NCBI GenBank assembly: GCA_039989855.1
Contig: JBDXGZ010000023.1
Location: 124,001-188,000 of the forward strand
DNA length: 64,000 nt
Reading direction: 5' to 3'
Origin: CALFVT01 sp039989855
GTDB lineage: Bacteria; Pseudomonadota; Alphaproteobacteria; Caulobacterales; Maricaulaceae
Position numbers and translations under genes: made by a program. Below, in pieces: positions 42,587-51,194 of this stretch. Below the pieces are notes generated by a model. It did not search any database, was not told the DNA's origin, and saw only the letters and a list, made by a program, of their open reading frames with translations. How positions within the stretch are numbered: the first letter of the stretch is position 1; each line of letters begins with the position of its first letter.

Positions 42587-44470
42587 CTAAGCCTTTGGCT
42601 CAACGGGACGGAGTTTAAGATTTAATTCCTTAAGTTGCGCAGGGTCCGCTTCGGCTGGCGCATTCATCATAAGATCTTGCGCTTGGCCGTTCATTGGGAA
42701 CAAGATCACGTCGCGGATTGTATTTGTTCCCGCAAGGAGCATGACGATACGGTCAACCCCCGGAGCAATTCCCCCATGCGGCGGTGCGCCGTGCTTAAAC
42801 GCATTAATCATGCCCGCGAATTTATCATCGACAACTTCGGGTGCATACCCCGCTTTAGCGAAGGCTTTATACATCGTATCTGGTTTATGGTTTCTGATCG
42901 CCCCAGATGATAATTCAACACCGTTACAGACAATGTCATATTGATAGGCCAAGAGGTCGAGCAATTTTTCATCCGTATCCGCCGCTTCGAGCGCCTCGGG
43001 GCCGCCTTGCGGCATAGAGAATGGGTTATGTGAAAAGTCGATTTTCTTATTGTCTTCATCCCACTCATACATGGGGTAATCAATAACCCAGCAGAACTTA
43101 AACACACCGTCCTCAAGCAGACCGAGCTGTTCGCCGACCTTATTACGAGCCGCACCCGCAAGCTTATAAGCGTCGGCTTTTTTACCTGCAGCGAAGAACA
43201 CACCGTCCCCGACTTTCAGCCCTGTCTTTTCCAGAAAAGCTTTCAAATGATCAGGTTGGAAGTTTTTAAGAACGGGGTCTTGGCTAGCTGCAAATCTATT
43301 TTTTTCAAAATAAGTGACTGTATCGTCTGCCCATTCTAAAATATCATCACGTGACTTAAGTTCAGCGCTTTCACGAATACGCGCGTAGCCGAGGCCGGGC
43401 GCTTGCATTTCTTTCTTGGCCCATTTGTCCATGCCGTCAAAGAATTTACGGGATTGACTATCGGTCGCGCCTGGGGCTGCGACTGCAATGACCTTACCGC
43501 CGCCGCCTGTGATCTTGGCAAAGATACCAAAGCCCGTTTTGCTCTCGTCGGTAAAGAAGTCAGAGACGTCTTTCAGCTCAATTGGGTTACGTAAGTCAGG
43601 CTTGTCAGAGCCGTATTTCTCCATCGACTCTTTATAGGGAATACGCGGGAACGGCGTTTGGACTTCGCGGCCATCGGCAAATTCTTCGAACACGCCGGCC
43701 ATGACAGGCTCAATCGCGTTGAAGACATCTTCTTGGGTGACGAAGCTCATCTCGATATCGAGCTGATAGAACTCACCCGGTGAGCGGTCCGCCCGCGCAT
43801 CTTCATCGCGGAAACACGGTGCGATTTGGAAATAGCGGTCAAAGCCCGCGACCATAATCAACTGCTTAAATTGCTGCGGCGCTTGCGGGAGCGCATAGAA
43901 CTTTCCGGGGTTCAGGCGAGACGGCACGAGGAAGTCACGCGCCCCTTCTGGGGAACTGGCGGTTAAGATCGGTGTTTGAAATTCTGTAAAGCCTTGGTCA
44001 ATCATACGGCGGCGCAGGGAGTTAATCACCTGCCCGCGAAGTAAGATATTTTTGTGCAAAGTCTCACGGCGCAGATCAAGATAACGGTTCTTCAGGCGAA
44101 TATCTTCAGGATAGTCAGGCTCACCGAAAACTGGCAGCGGAATATCTTCCGCGCGGCTCTCTAGGATAAAGTCGTCAACACGAAGCTCAACTTCGCCCGT
44201 AACGATCTCGCCGTTGATCGCCTCTTTGTCACGCGCGAGCAATTCGCCTGTGACCGTGATAACACTCTCGGCAGGAGTCCGCTTGGCCTCTTCATAGAAA
44301 TCAGCGACGGGGTAAACCACAACTTGAGTGATGCCGTAATGATCGCGCAGATCAATAAATAGCGCATTGGCATGTTCACGCTTACGGTGAACCCAGCCCG
44401 ATAATTTTACAGTTTCGCCAACGTTAGTTGCGCGAAGTTCTCCACATGTGTGGCTACGAAAAGCGTGCAT
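42587..44470 (-). CDS. aspS: aspartyl-tRNA synthetase
   Basis: A 627-residue class IIb synthetase charging tRNA-Asp (possibly also tRNA-Asn). The N-terminal OB anticodon-binding domain holds SGWVHRKREHANALFIDLRDHYG, class II motif 2 is in FRDEDARADRSPGEFYQLDIEM, the bacterial GAD insert lies around residues 290-420, and motif 3 is GGIAPGVDRIVMLLAG. Length fits bacterial AspRS. It is monocistronic and ends in a shared terminator. Confidence 0.97.
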   Translation of the reverse strand: MHAFRSHTCGELRATNVGETVKLSGWVHRKREHANALFIDLRDHYGITQVVVYPVADFYEEAKRTPAESVITVTGELLARDKEAINGEIVTGEVELRVDDFILESRAEDIPLPVFGEPDYPEDIRLKNRYLDLRRETLHKNILLRGQVINSLRRRMIDQGFTEFQTPILTASSPEGARDFLVPSRLNPGKFYALPQAPQQFKQLIMVAGFDRYFQIAPCFRDEDARADRSPGEFYQLDIEMSFVTQEDVFNAIEPVMAGVFEEFADGREVQTPFPRIPYKESMEKYGSDKPDLRNPIELKDVSDFFTDESKTGFGIFAKITGGGGKVIAVAAPGATDSQSRKFFDGMDKWAKKEMQAPGLGYARIRESAELKSRDDILEWADDTVTYFEKNRFAASQDPVLKNFQPDHLKAFLEKTGLKVGDGVFFAAGKKADAYKLAGAARNKVGEQLGLLEDGVFKFCWVIDYPMYEWDEDNKKIDFSHNPFSMPQGGPEALEAADTDEKLLDLLAYQYDIVCNGVELSSGAIRNHKPDTMYKAFAKAGYAPEVVDDKFAGMINAFKHGAPPHGGIAPGVDRIVMLLAGTNTIRDVILFPMNGQAQDLMMNAPAEADPAQLKELNLKLRPVEPKA

Positions 44471-45223
44471 GAGACATCTCCATCATTTACGGCCACCAAA
44501 TGAACGGTTCAGCGCCGCGTTTTACACGGTTAATATGTGAGGTGGGGATTAGCAGATGACGGCAGAGGGTCAAGAGAGCATTTCAAGATGATGTTAAGGT
44601 ACACCGAAATGCCTCGTCGCCACTTGGCTCGAGCTGTTAGTTAACAAATTGGACAACCGCAAAGCGCTAACGCTACAGGATACCTAATATATAATGTTTC
44701 GCAGCGCAGGCGCTTCGCGATGACATGGTTTTTCACAGTCCGGGACAACCGTGGATCTGGGCCATCGAACCGAAGTACGGCGGTACAGCCAGCAGGCATT
44801 ACCCCACTACGTTTACCGCCCATGCCATACCCTAACAGCAGCCAATGTACACTTGCCTGTCCTCAAAAGGTGGTGAGGGTAATATAAATGTAGTTCATCA
44901 CCCGTGGATTTAATTCCTGAAATTAGATTCAAAAATTGATTAAGTATCGATTTTCTAATTTTGGGAATTAAAAGCAAAGTGAGAGCGATGGTGCAGTGAT
45001 TTCGCGAAATGGGTAATCGAAGTAAACTGTCTCTCGGCGGTTTCATCCTTGTTGTCATTACCGCCCCCTTAAATCATGAGTACGGGGGTAATCCAGACGT
45101 AAGGTAAGGTTAGCACGGATTAGTATTCACACGTCACCCTCGGGCTTGACCCGCGGGTCCATCCCAAATCAAATGATAGACCACGCGTGCTCAGACAATT
45201 CGCACCTAACACAAGGCTTCGTC
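44471..45223. other. 750-base gap with degenerate palindromic repeats
   Basis: No reading frame here has a ribosome site, family motif or sensible composition. A 19-base inverted repeat (44909-44927 with 44954-44972, two G-T mismatches) would form a fully paired RNA stem. ATTACCGCCCCC/GGGGGTAAT (45057-45092) and a REP-like palindrome at 45132-45165 follow. The segment from 44700 to 44770 also contains self-complementary GC-rich pieces. It looks like accumulated repeat debris, not a gene. Confidence 0.5.
45132..45165. repeat. REP-like palindromic element
   Basis: CGTCACCCTCGGGCTTGACCCGCGGGTCC resembles the CCTCGGGCTTGACCCGAGG class of palindromes spread in alphaproteobacterial genomes; the arms CCCTCGGG.. 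and ..CCGCGGG are imperfectly complementary around CTTGA. Confidence 0.6.
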
Positions 45224-45928
45224 CTAACACCCTGAATGAGAATATAAATATTCTTCAATTTTCTCAAAATCATATTCAATAACAGGCTTATTTACCAATG
45301 TGACATTCCGAAGATAGCCTCTGTAATTTTCTAATTCAGTTTGAGGAAACCCAAAATAAATCAGAGTCGAAACGGTATTACACTGAGAATAATCATCATA
45401 ACTTTCTTTTCTACCGCCAACTCGTATCGTGGCTAAGGCAAAGACTCCATTACGTTCTCCTATGTATATAGGACAACGCTTATTTATGAGTATTTTTTCA
45501 AACCGCCCATCAAAGTATTTTTTTGCCTCAAAACCATAACCATCTAAATCATCCACCAAAACAATTAGAAAGGTCGTTCTCATGTCAATATCTTTAATAT
45601 TTTCCACATACGGGCTTTTTATAGACCACACATCATCAGGCGACTTAACAAATGGCTTTACGATCCATGGTTGAGAAATTTCTCGATAACTTAAAAAGCT
45701 TATGAAATTAGTAAACGGTGTCGCTACGCCAGACTTCAAAACACGCTTGGTTTTATGAGACAATATTTGTTCATGATAATTGCGGGCCTCACAGCTCGGA
45801 GCAACTATCTCAGAGCGAATAGGCGCAAACTCTTGCTGACAGGATAGAGTGAACAATAACGCCGCCATACAAACAACGAGAATCACCGTTCTAATTCCGG
45901 GCGGAAAATCACTCAAAAATTTCTCCAT
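45224..45928 (-). CDS. lipoprotein of unknown function
   Basis: A 234-residue predicted lipoprotein. The hydrophobic signal ends in LLFTLSCQQ with the lipobox Cys near residue 30. The mature part has LIVLVDDLDGYG, RVGGRKESYDDYSQC and six further Cys, including a terminal Cys. I do not recognise the family. It is AT-rich compared with the flanking genes, stands alone beside the repeat-rich gap and may be acquired. No clear ribosome site precedes the ATG. Confidence 0.6.
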   Translation of the reverse strand: MEKFLSDFPPGIRTVILVVCMAALLFTLSCQQEFAPIRSEIVAPSCEARNYHEQILSHKTKRVLKSGVATPFTNFISFLSYREISQPWIVKPFVKSPDDVWSIKSPYVENIKDIDMRTTFLIVLVDDLDGYGFEAKKYFDGRFEKILINKRCPIYIGERNGVFALATIRVGGRKESYDDYSQCNTVSTLIYFGFPQTELENYRGYLRNVTLVNKPVIEYDFEKIEEYLYSHSGC

Positions 45929-46041
45929 TCATCACATACCCAACGCTAAATAGTCACACAATGACATTATAGCATTTTCATCAACCTATAAACACTACTT
46001 ACCAACTTCACATAAGAGTTCACTTAGAGTACAAACACCCC

Positions 46042-46365
46042 ATGACCCAACCCACAGACCGCTATCAGTCGTTTAAAGACTTCTATCCTTATTATCTCTC
46101 GGAGCATGAAGATGTGACGTGTCGCCGCTTGCACTTTGTTGGGTCGTCTTTGATCGTGGCTTTATTTATTGGCGTGGTTTTGACACAAAACTGGGTGTGG
46201 CTTTTACTGACTCCTGTGATTGGCTACGGCTTTGCGTGGGTTGGTCATGTCTTTTATGAAAAAAACAGACCCGCGACCTTTACCTATCCCCTCTGGAGTC
46301 TGATGGGCGATTGGAAAATGTGGTTTGAGATTTTAACGGGGAAAGTCTCGATAGCTCACCCATAA
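46042..46365 (+). CDS. DUF962/Mpo1-like membrane protein
   Basis: A 107-residue protein with SFKDFYPYYLSEHEDVTCRRLHFVGSS at the N terminus, two to three hydrophobic helices (residues 33-72) and GHVFYEKNRPATFTYPLWSLMGD, which together mark DUF962. The conserved His of H-x3-HF..G (residues 19, 27) and of GHVFYE would be metal ligands; the yeast homologue Mpo1 is an iron dioxygenase for 2-hydroxy fatty acids. The bacterial substrate is unknown. Confidence 0.87.
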   Translation: MTQPTDRYQSFKDFYPYYLSEHEDVTCRRLHFVGSSLIVALFIGVVLTQNWVWLLLTPVIGYGFAWVGHVFYEKNRPATFTYPLWSLMGDWKMWFEILTGKVSIAHP

Positions 46366-46451
46366 GTCATCCATTGCACCTCTATTCCCTCTTGAAATTT
46401 TCTAAAGAAATCTTACGACTAAACTAATGAATGACTCAACTGGGGGACTTT

Positions 46452-48158
46452 ATGGCTATTGTTGGGATAGACCTTGGAACGACTAACTCCTTGATTTCTG
46501 TTTTTACAGATGACGGCCCTGTTCTGATACCCAATGAGACGGGGAGCTTTATGACTCCCTCTGCCGTTGGCTATTCAAATGCCAATGAGATTATTGTCGG
46601 CCACGCCGCCAAAGACCGCCTCGTCACCCACCCTGAAAAAAGCGCCGCTTGGTTTAAGCGCCATATGGGTTCTAACAAAGGCTACCGTTTAGTGCGGCGT
46701 GATTTTCGTCCCGAAGACCTTTCCGCCCTTGTCTTAAAAAAGCTGAAAGCGGACGCAGAGACATTTCTCGGTGAACCCGTCGAGCGCGCAGTGATTTCTG
46801 TCCCCGCTTACTTTAATGATGTGCAACGCAAGGCGACCTACGCCGCGGGTAAAATGGCCGGCCTTAAAGTCGAGCGCCTGATTAATGAGCCGACAGCAGC
46901 CGCCCTCGCCTACGGGCTCAATGACAAAGAAGGAGAAAGCACCTTCCTCGTGGTTGACCTCGGCGGCGGCACATTTGACGTCTCTATACTGGAGATTTTC
47001 GACGGCATTATGGAAGTCCGCTCCAGTGCGGGGGATGCGTTCCTCGGCGGGGAGGACTTCACCGACGCCGTGTTTAAAATGTTCGGCGAGCAAATTGGGC
47101 CGAAATTTGAAAAGCTCGACGCCAAGCAGCGCGGCTTACTCCGCGACCTCTCAGAGCGCGCGAAGCATCTGCTCACAACGAAGCCCGACGTCACCGTCAA
47201 TTATAATGGCCTGAAAGAGACGATCAGTCTAAAAATAACCCGCGAAGAGTTTGATGAGCAAACGAAAAAGCTACAAAGCCGTTTGCGCCTTCCCATACAA
47301 AGAGCCGTCTCTGATGCGGGCTTACGGGCTGAAAATATTGACCGCGTTGTCCTCGTCGGCGGCGCGACCCGCATGCCTGTTATTCGCAGCATGGTGACGC
47401 GGCTGTTAAAGCTGTTCCCTGAGCATAGTCTTGACCCCGATCATGTGGTCGCGCTTGGGGCCGCCGTGCAAGCGGGACTGGTTGACCGTCACGCAGCCCT
47501 TGAAGATGTCGTCATGACCGACGTTAGCCCCTTCTCGCTCGGCACGAATGTCTCTGTCGACATCGGTAATGGTCAATATGAGCATGGCCACTTCCAACCG
47601 ATTATTGAGCGTAATACGGTCATACCCGTCTCACGCGTGACCCGTAACTCCACCCTTACGCCAGATCAAAAGGAAATCACGCTGGGCATTTACCAAGGGG
47701 AATCGCCGCGTGTGAATGACAATATCTTCCTCGGAGAAATGAACATCAAAGTACCGCTCAACAAAAAGAAAGGGAACCATGAAAGCTTTGATATTCGCTT
47801 CACTTATGATGTCTCGGGCGTGTTAGAAATTTTGGTTACGACCTTATCGAATAATGAAACCAAACGTATGGTTATTGAAGGCAACCCGGGCAGCCTCAGC
47901 CAAGAGGACATCACAAAGCGCCTCAAAGAGTTGGATAAGCTTAAAGTTCATCCGCGTGACAAGGCTGAGAACTTGGCGATTATTGCTCGTTTGAAACGCG
48001 CCTATGAAAACCACCTTGGGGATATTCGCCGCCAGATTGATCAGAACCTAACTTATTTCGAAACAACGCTCGCAAAACAAAACGATACGGACATCGCCGC
48101 CGCCCGTGAAAAGGTGATAAAATGGCTCGAGGAAATTGATAATCTGGATGTCTTCTAG
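46452..48158 (+). CDS. HscC-type Hsp70 chaperone
   Basis: A 568-residue Hsp70-family protein, shorter than DnaK (about 640). The ATPase domain shows GIDLGTTNSL (phosphate 1), NEPTAAALAYG, VDLGGGTFDVSIL (phosphate 2) and VVLVGGATRMPVIR (adenosine), and the substrate-binding domain begins around residue 380 after DVSPFSLG. The C-terminal lid is shortened. HscC-like Hsp70s are specialised and work with a dedicated J-protein, here the next gene, 2 bases downstream. ATG at 46452 follows GGGGGA at 4 bases; an ATG at 46431 is ignored. Confidence 0.88.
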   Translation: MAIVGIDLGTTNSLISVFTDDGPVLIPNETGSFMTPSAVGYSNANEIIVGHAAKDRLVTHPEKSAAWFKRHMGSNKGYRLVRRDFRPEDLSALVLKKLKADAETFLGEPVERAVISVPAYFNDVQRKATYAAGKMAGLKVERLINEPTAAALAYGLNDKEGESTFLVVDLGGGTFDVSILEIFDGIMEVRSSAGDAFLGGEDFTDAVFKMFGEQIGPKFEKLDAKQRGLLRDLSERAKHLLTTKPDVTVNYNGLKETISLKITREEFDEQTKKLQSRLRLPIQRAVSDAGLRAENIDRVVLVGGATRMPVIRSMVTRLLKLFPEHSLDPDHVVALGAAVQAGLVDRHAALEDVVMTDVSPFSLGTNVSVDIGNGQYEHGHFQPIIERNTVIPVSRVTRNSTLTPDQKEITLGIYQGESPRVNDNIFLGEMNIKVPLNKKKGNHESFDIRFTYDVSGVLEILVTTLSNNETKRMVIEGNPGSLSQEDITKRLKELDKLKVHPRDKAENLAIIARLKRAYENHLGDIRRQIDQNLTYFETTLAKQNDTDIAAAREKVIKWLEEIDNLDVF

Positions 48159-48160
48159 CT

Positions 48161-48988
48161 GTGGCGACCTATTACGAGATTCTCGGTCTTGATGATCATC
48201 CTTCGGATATGAAATCCGCGAAGCGCGCCTATGCGAAAAAACTACGAGTCACCCGTCCAGATGATGACCCTGAAGGTTTTATGAAATTGCGAGACGCGCT
48301 TGATGCGGCTAAAAATGAAATCGCATGGCGGGAGCATGACGCAGCGCAGATTGACGAACCCGCGATAGCTCCAGCGGAAGACAGTGTCACTTTAAATGCG
48401 CAAGAGGATGAACCGTCGGCCGTCAACATCTCGCCCGAAGCCATAAATGACTTACTGGCAGAAACACCTGCCGAACCTGAACCCGTTATTGAAGACATCG
48501 AGCCAACAGGGGATCAAGTTCTGATGTCTCGTTTCTCAAAGGCCTTCAACGACCCGTTTATGAAAAATGATAAGGCCCATTGGAGCAAACTCCTCGACGA
48601 AAAAATAGACCTCACGATTGACGAACATATAGATTTCGAGGAGCGTTTTCGCGGCGCGCTTATTAATGCCTATAATCAATGGATTGAAGATAAAAAAGAA
48701 CAGCCTACTCTTCGCCGCCCTCTACCGCACCCCATTGAAAACCTCATATTTGACAAAATGGAATGGCGGTTCCTGCAAGAGACAGACACATATAAAGCCA
48801 ATGAAGTTGACTGGCTCAAAGGGCAATTCGATTTATACAACCGCGAAGCGCCTAAAACGCATCAAGCCACTCGCGTTCAAGCCCCACAATTTGAAGATGA
48901 CGGTATCAGCGCACCTAAAATGATTTGGCGCATTGTCAGAACTATTCTCATTATTGTTGCCTTGAATTATCTGTTTCATTTATTTTAA
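48161..48988 (+). CDS. membrane-anchored J-domain-like protein, partner of the HscC-type Hsp70
   Basis: A 275-residue protein starting at a GTG 2 bases after the chaperone stop. The first 60 residues are J-domain-like: YYEILGLDDHPSDMKSAKRAYAKKLRVTRPDDDPEGFMKLRDAL. The His of the HPD tripeptide is Arg here (RPD), as in the DjlB/DjlC group of HscC partners. A long acidic middle and a Trp-rich region follow, and the last 22 residues are one hydrophobic helix, so the protein is tail-anchored with the J domain in the cytosol. Function of the pair is not established. Confidence 0.8.
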   Translation: MATYYEILGLDDHPSDMKSAKRAYAKKLRVTRPDDDPEGFMKLRDALDAAKNEIAWREHDAAQIDEPAIAPAEDSVTLNAQEDEPSAVNISPEAINDLLAETPAEPEPVIEDIEPTGDQVLMSRFSKAFNDPFMKNDKAHWSKLLDEKIDLTIDEHIDFEERFRGALINAYNQWIEDKKEQPTLRRPLPHPIENLIFDKMEWRFLQETDTYKANEVDWLKGQFDLYNREAPKTHQATRVQAPQFEDDGISAPKMIWRIVRTILIIVALNYLFHLF

Positions 48989-49060
48989 CACGTCGAATAT
49001 AAAAAGAACATATCGTAAACATGGCTTGACGTTCTGATTTGGAACATATAGTGAACCTAT

Positions 49061-50479
49061 ATGCCAAAGCCGACCTCTACATTTGTTTGCCAATCTTGCG
49101 GAAGCGTCCATTCTAAATGGGCGGGGCGCTGTGATGGTTGCGGATCATGGAATACGCTGATTGAAGAGGTAACCCAAAAGGCCAGTCCTGCCTCCCCGAA
49201 ACGTCGCGGGGGCCGGGGAATGGAATTTGTCCCGATGGACGCAGAGATGAAAGACCTCCCGCGCCGCGTCACGGGGATTGCAGAATTTGACCGCGTGGCT
49301 GGCGGCGGGCTTGTTCCCGGTTCTGCTCTGCTTGTCGGCGGCGACCCGGGCATTGGCAAATCGACCTTACTATTACAAATCACCGGCAAGCTCGCAGCGG
49401 CGGGTATAAAGACCGCCTATATATCTGGTGAGGAAAGCACGGGCCAAGTGCAACGCCGTGCGCGGCGACTTGGTTTGGCCGACCAGCCCATAGCCCTCGC
49501 CTCTGAGACCTCCCTTGGGCCAATCATTGACGGGCTCATGGCGCAAAAGCCTGAGGTGATTATTATCGACTCGATACAAACGCTCTGGACGGATCAGCTC
49601 GGAGCGGCCCCCGGAACCGTCGCGCAAGTTCGTGCCTGCGCGCAAGAGTTGACGCGCTATGCTAAAAATCGCGGCGCTTGCGTTATCCTCGTCGGCCACG
49701 TCACAAAAGACGGGCAAATCGCAGGTCCGCGCGTGGTTGAACATATGGTAGATGCGGTGCTTTATTTCGAAGGCGACCGCCAACAACAATTTCGTATCCT
49801 GCGCGCTCACAAAAACCGCTTCGGCCCCACCGATGAAATCGGCGTCTTTGAAATGGGCGAAAAAGGCCTCGGAGAAGTCCCCAATCCCTCTGCCCTATTT
49901 CTGGATGGGCGAGGGAATGCGGCGAGCGGGGCGTCTGTCTTTGCCGGACTCGAAGGCACGCGCCCCGTTCTTACCGAAATTCAAGCCCTTGTCGCGCCTG
50001 CCGCCTTTGGCACACCGCGCCGCGCCGTCGTCGGTTGGGATAATTCCCGCCTTGCGATGGTACTCGCCGTGTTAGAGGCGCGTTGCGGCGTTAGCTTTGC
50101 TGGAAAAGATGTTTATTTGAATGTTGCAGGCGGGCTTAGGATCAACGAACCTGCCGCAGATTTAGCGGTCGCTGCGGCAATCGCGTCCTCCGTTTTTGAT
50201 GTTGCCCTGCCGTCTGACTGTGTTGTTTTCGGCGAAATCAGCCTGTCTGGCGATGTTCGCCCCGTTGGTCGAACGGACGCAAGATTGAAAGAAGCGGCCA
50301 AGTTGGGCTTCAACCGTGCCATTTGTGCACACCAAGTGAAAAAATCAGGTAAAAATGACAACTATGCCCTGCCAATCATTGCAATCAAGACTTTGCTTGA
50401 CCTCATAAGACGTGTAGAGACGGTGGCGAATAGTGGCGCTCTGACCGATTCCGGCATGGAAAAGATTTGGGCTGCCTAA
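49061..50479 (+). CDS. radA: DNA repair protein RadA
   Basis: A 472-residue RadA/Sms branch-migration protein that processes recombination intermediates. The N-terminal zinc finger is CQSCGSVHSKWAGRCDGC, the RecA-like core has GDPGIGKSTLLLQ (Walker A) and VIIIDSIQTL (Walker B), the RadA-specific KNRFG motif is in RAHKNRFGPTDEIG, and the Lon-like C-terminal domain includes YLNVAGGLRINEPAADLAVAAA. Length is typical. It heads the radA-cvpA-purF-SDR set common in Alphaproteobacteria. Confidence 0.97.
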   Translation: MPKPTSTFVCQSCGSVHSKWAGRCDGCGSWNTLIEEVTQKASPASPKRRGGRGMEFVPMDAEMKDLPRRVTGIAEFDRVAGGGLVPGSALLVGGDPGIGKSTLLLQITGKLAAAGIKTAYISGEESTGQVQRRARRLGLADQPIALASETSLGPIIDGLMAQKPEVIIIDSIQTLWTDQLGAAPGTVAQVRACAQELTRYAKNRGACVILVGHVTKDGQIAGPRVVEHMVDAVLYFEGDRQQQFRILRAHKNRFGPTDEIGVFEMGEKGLGEVPNPSALFLDGRGNAASGASVFAGLEGTRPVLTEIQALVAPAAFGTPRRAVVGWDNSRLAMVLAVLEARCGVSFAGKDVYLNVAGGLRINEPAADLAVAAAIASSVFDVALPSDCVVFGEISLSGDVRPVGRTDARLKEAAKLGFNRAICAHQVKKSGKNDNYALPIIAIKTLLDLIRRVETVANSGALTDSGMEKIWAA

Positions 50480-50523
50480 CCTCTCGCTCATTTTGCGAGG
50501 TCTAGCGTGTCGGGATTATCGCA

Positions 50524-51189
50524 ATGAGCATTGGCCCCTATATTTTTACTGGCTTTGATGTCGTCGTTCTTCTTGTCTGCTTGGTATCCTTGCTCATGGC
50601 CGCTTCCCGTGGCCTCGCCCGTGAGCTCGTTTCGCTACTTGCCCTTGTCATCGCCAGTGCAATCGCACTTTTCATTTTCGGTCAGTTCCGGTTTGCCGCA
50701 CAAGGTTTTATTCAACCCAGTTGGTTAGCGGATGGAGCTTTAGGGTTCGGTGCTTTCGCCCTGTCCTTTTTACTTATCGTCTTCCTCCTCAGCGGTGTCG
50801 TTAAATCCTTAAAAGGGAAAGATATCGGCTTGATTGACCGTCTCCTTGGTGCAGGGTTTGGCATAGCACGCGGATTATTGGTGGCCTCATTATTTGTTAT
50901 GGTAACGACCGCGTCTTACCGTGACGCTCAAGAAAAACAGGCTTTTCAAAAAAGTCTAACAGCCGAGCAACGCGCAGCCTTTGAAAACGCGCCGGCCTCC
51001 GTCAAAGAAATGTTAGAAGCCAAAGACGTTGAACTTCCTTTCTTTTTGCAAGATTCGACTTTTTACCCCCTTCTAAACAGAATCGGAGATGGCATCCGCC
51101 TTCTTCCTTTCGCTAAAATAAAATCCCTCGCTGACCGTCTTAAAGATGGTGATATCCCCGACATCAACGAACTCAAACTTAACGAGTAA
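50524..51189 (+). CDS. cvpA: CvpA family membrane protein
   Basis: A 221-residue inner-membrane protein with four hydrophobic helices in the first 130 residues (DVVVLLVCLVSLLMAASRGLARELV opens the first) and a soluble tail. RGLARELVSLLALVIAS and the GFGIARGLLVASLF helix are family-typical. CvpA is required for colicin V production in E. coli and affects envelope integrity elsewhere; its mechanism is unknown. It is 5 bases ahead of purF, the same neighbour as in E. coli. Confidence 0.92.
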   Translation: MSIGPYIFTGFDVVVLLVCLVSLLMAASRGLARELVSLLALVIASAIALFIFGQFRFAAQGFIQPSWLADGALGFGAFALSFLLIVFLLSGVVKSLKGKDIGLIDRLLGAGFGIARGLLVASLFVMVTTASYRDAQEKQAFQKSLTAEQRAAFENAPASVKEMLEAKDVELPFFLQDSTFYPLLNRIGDGIRLLPFAKIKSLADRLKDGDIPDINELKLNE

Positions 51190-51194
51190 TAGCT

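Noticed and set aside
45000..45010. ATTTCGCGAAAT-like palindrome as an operator
   Set aside because: A single 12-bp palindrome in repeat debris with no nearby promoter is weak evidence.
44641..45058. two frames on the minus strand in the repeat-rich gap
   Set aside because: Composition and start contexts do not look like genes; they cross inverted repeats.
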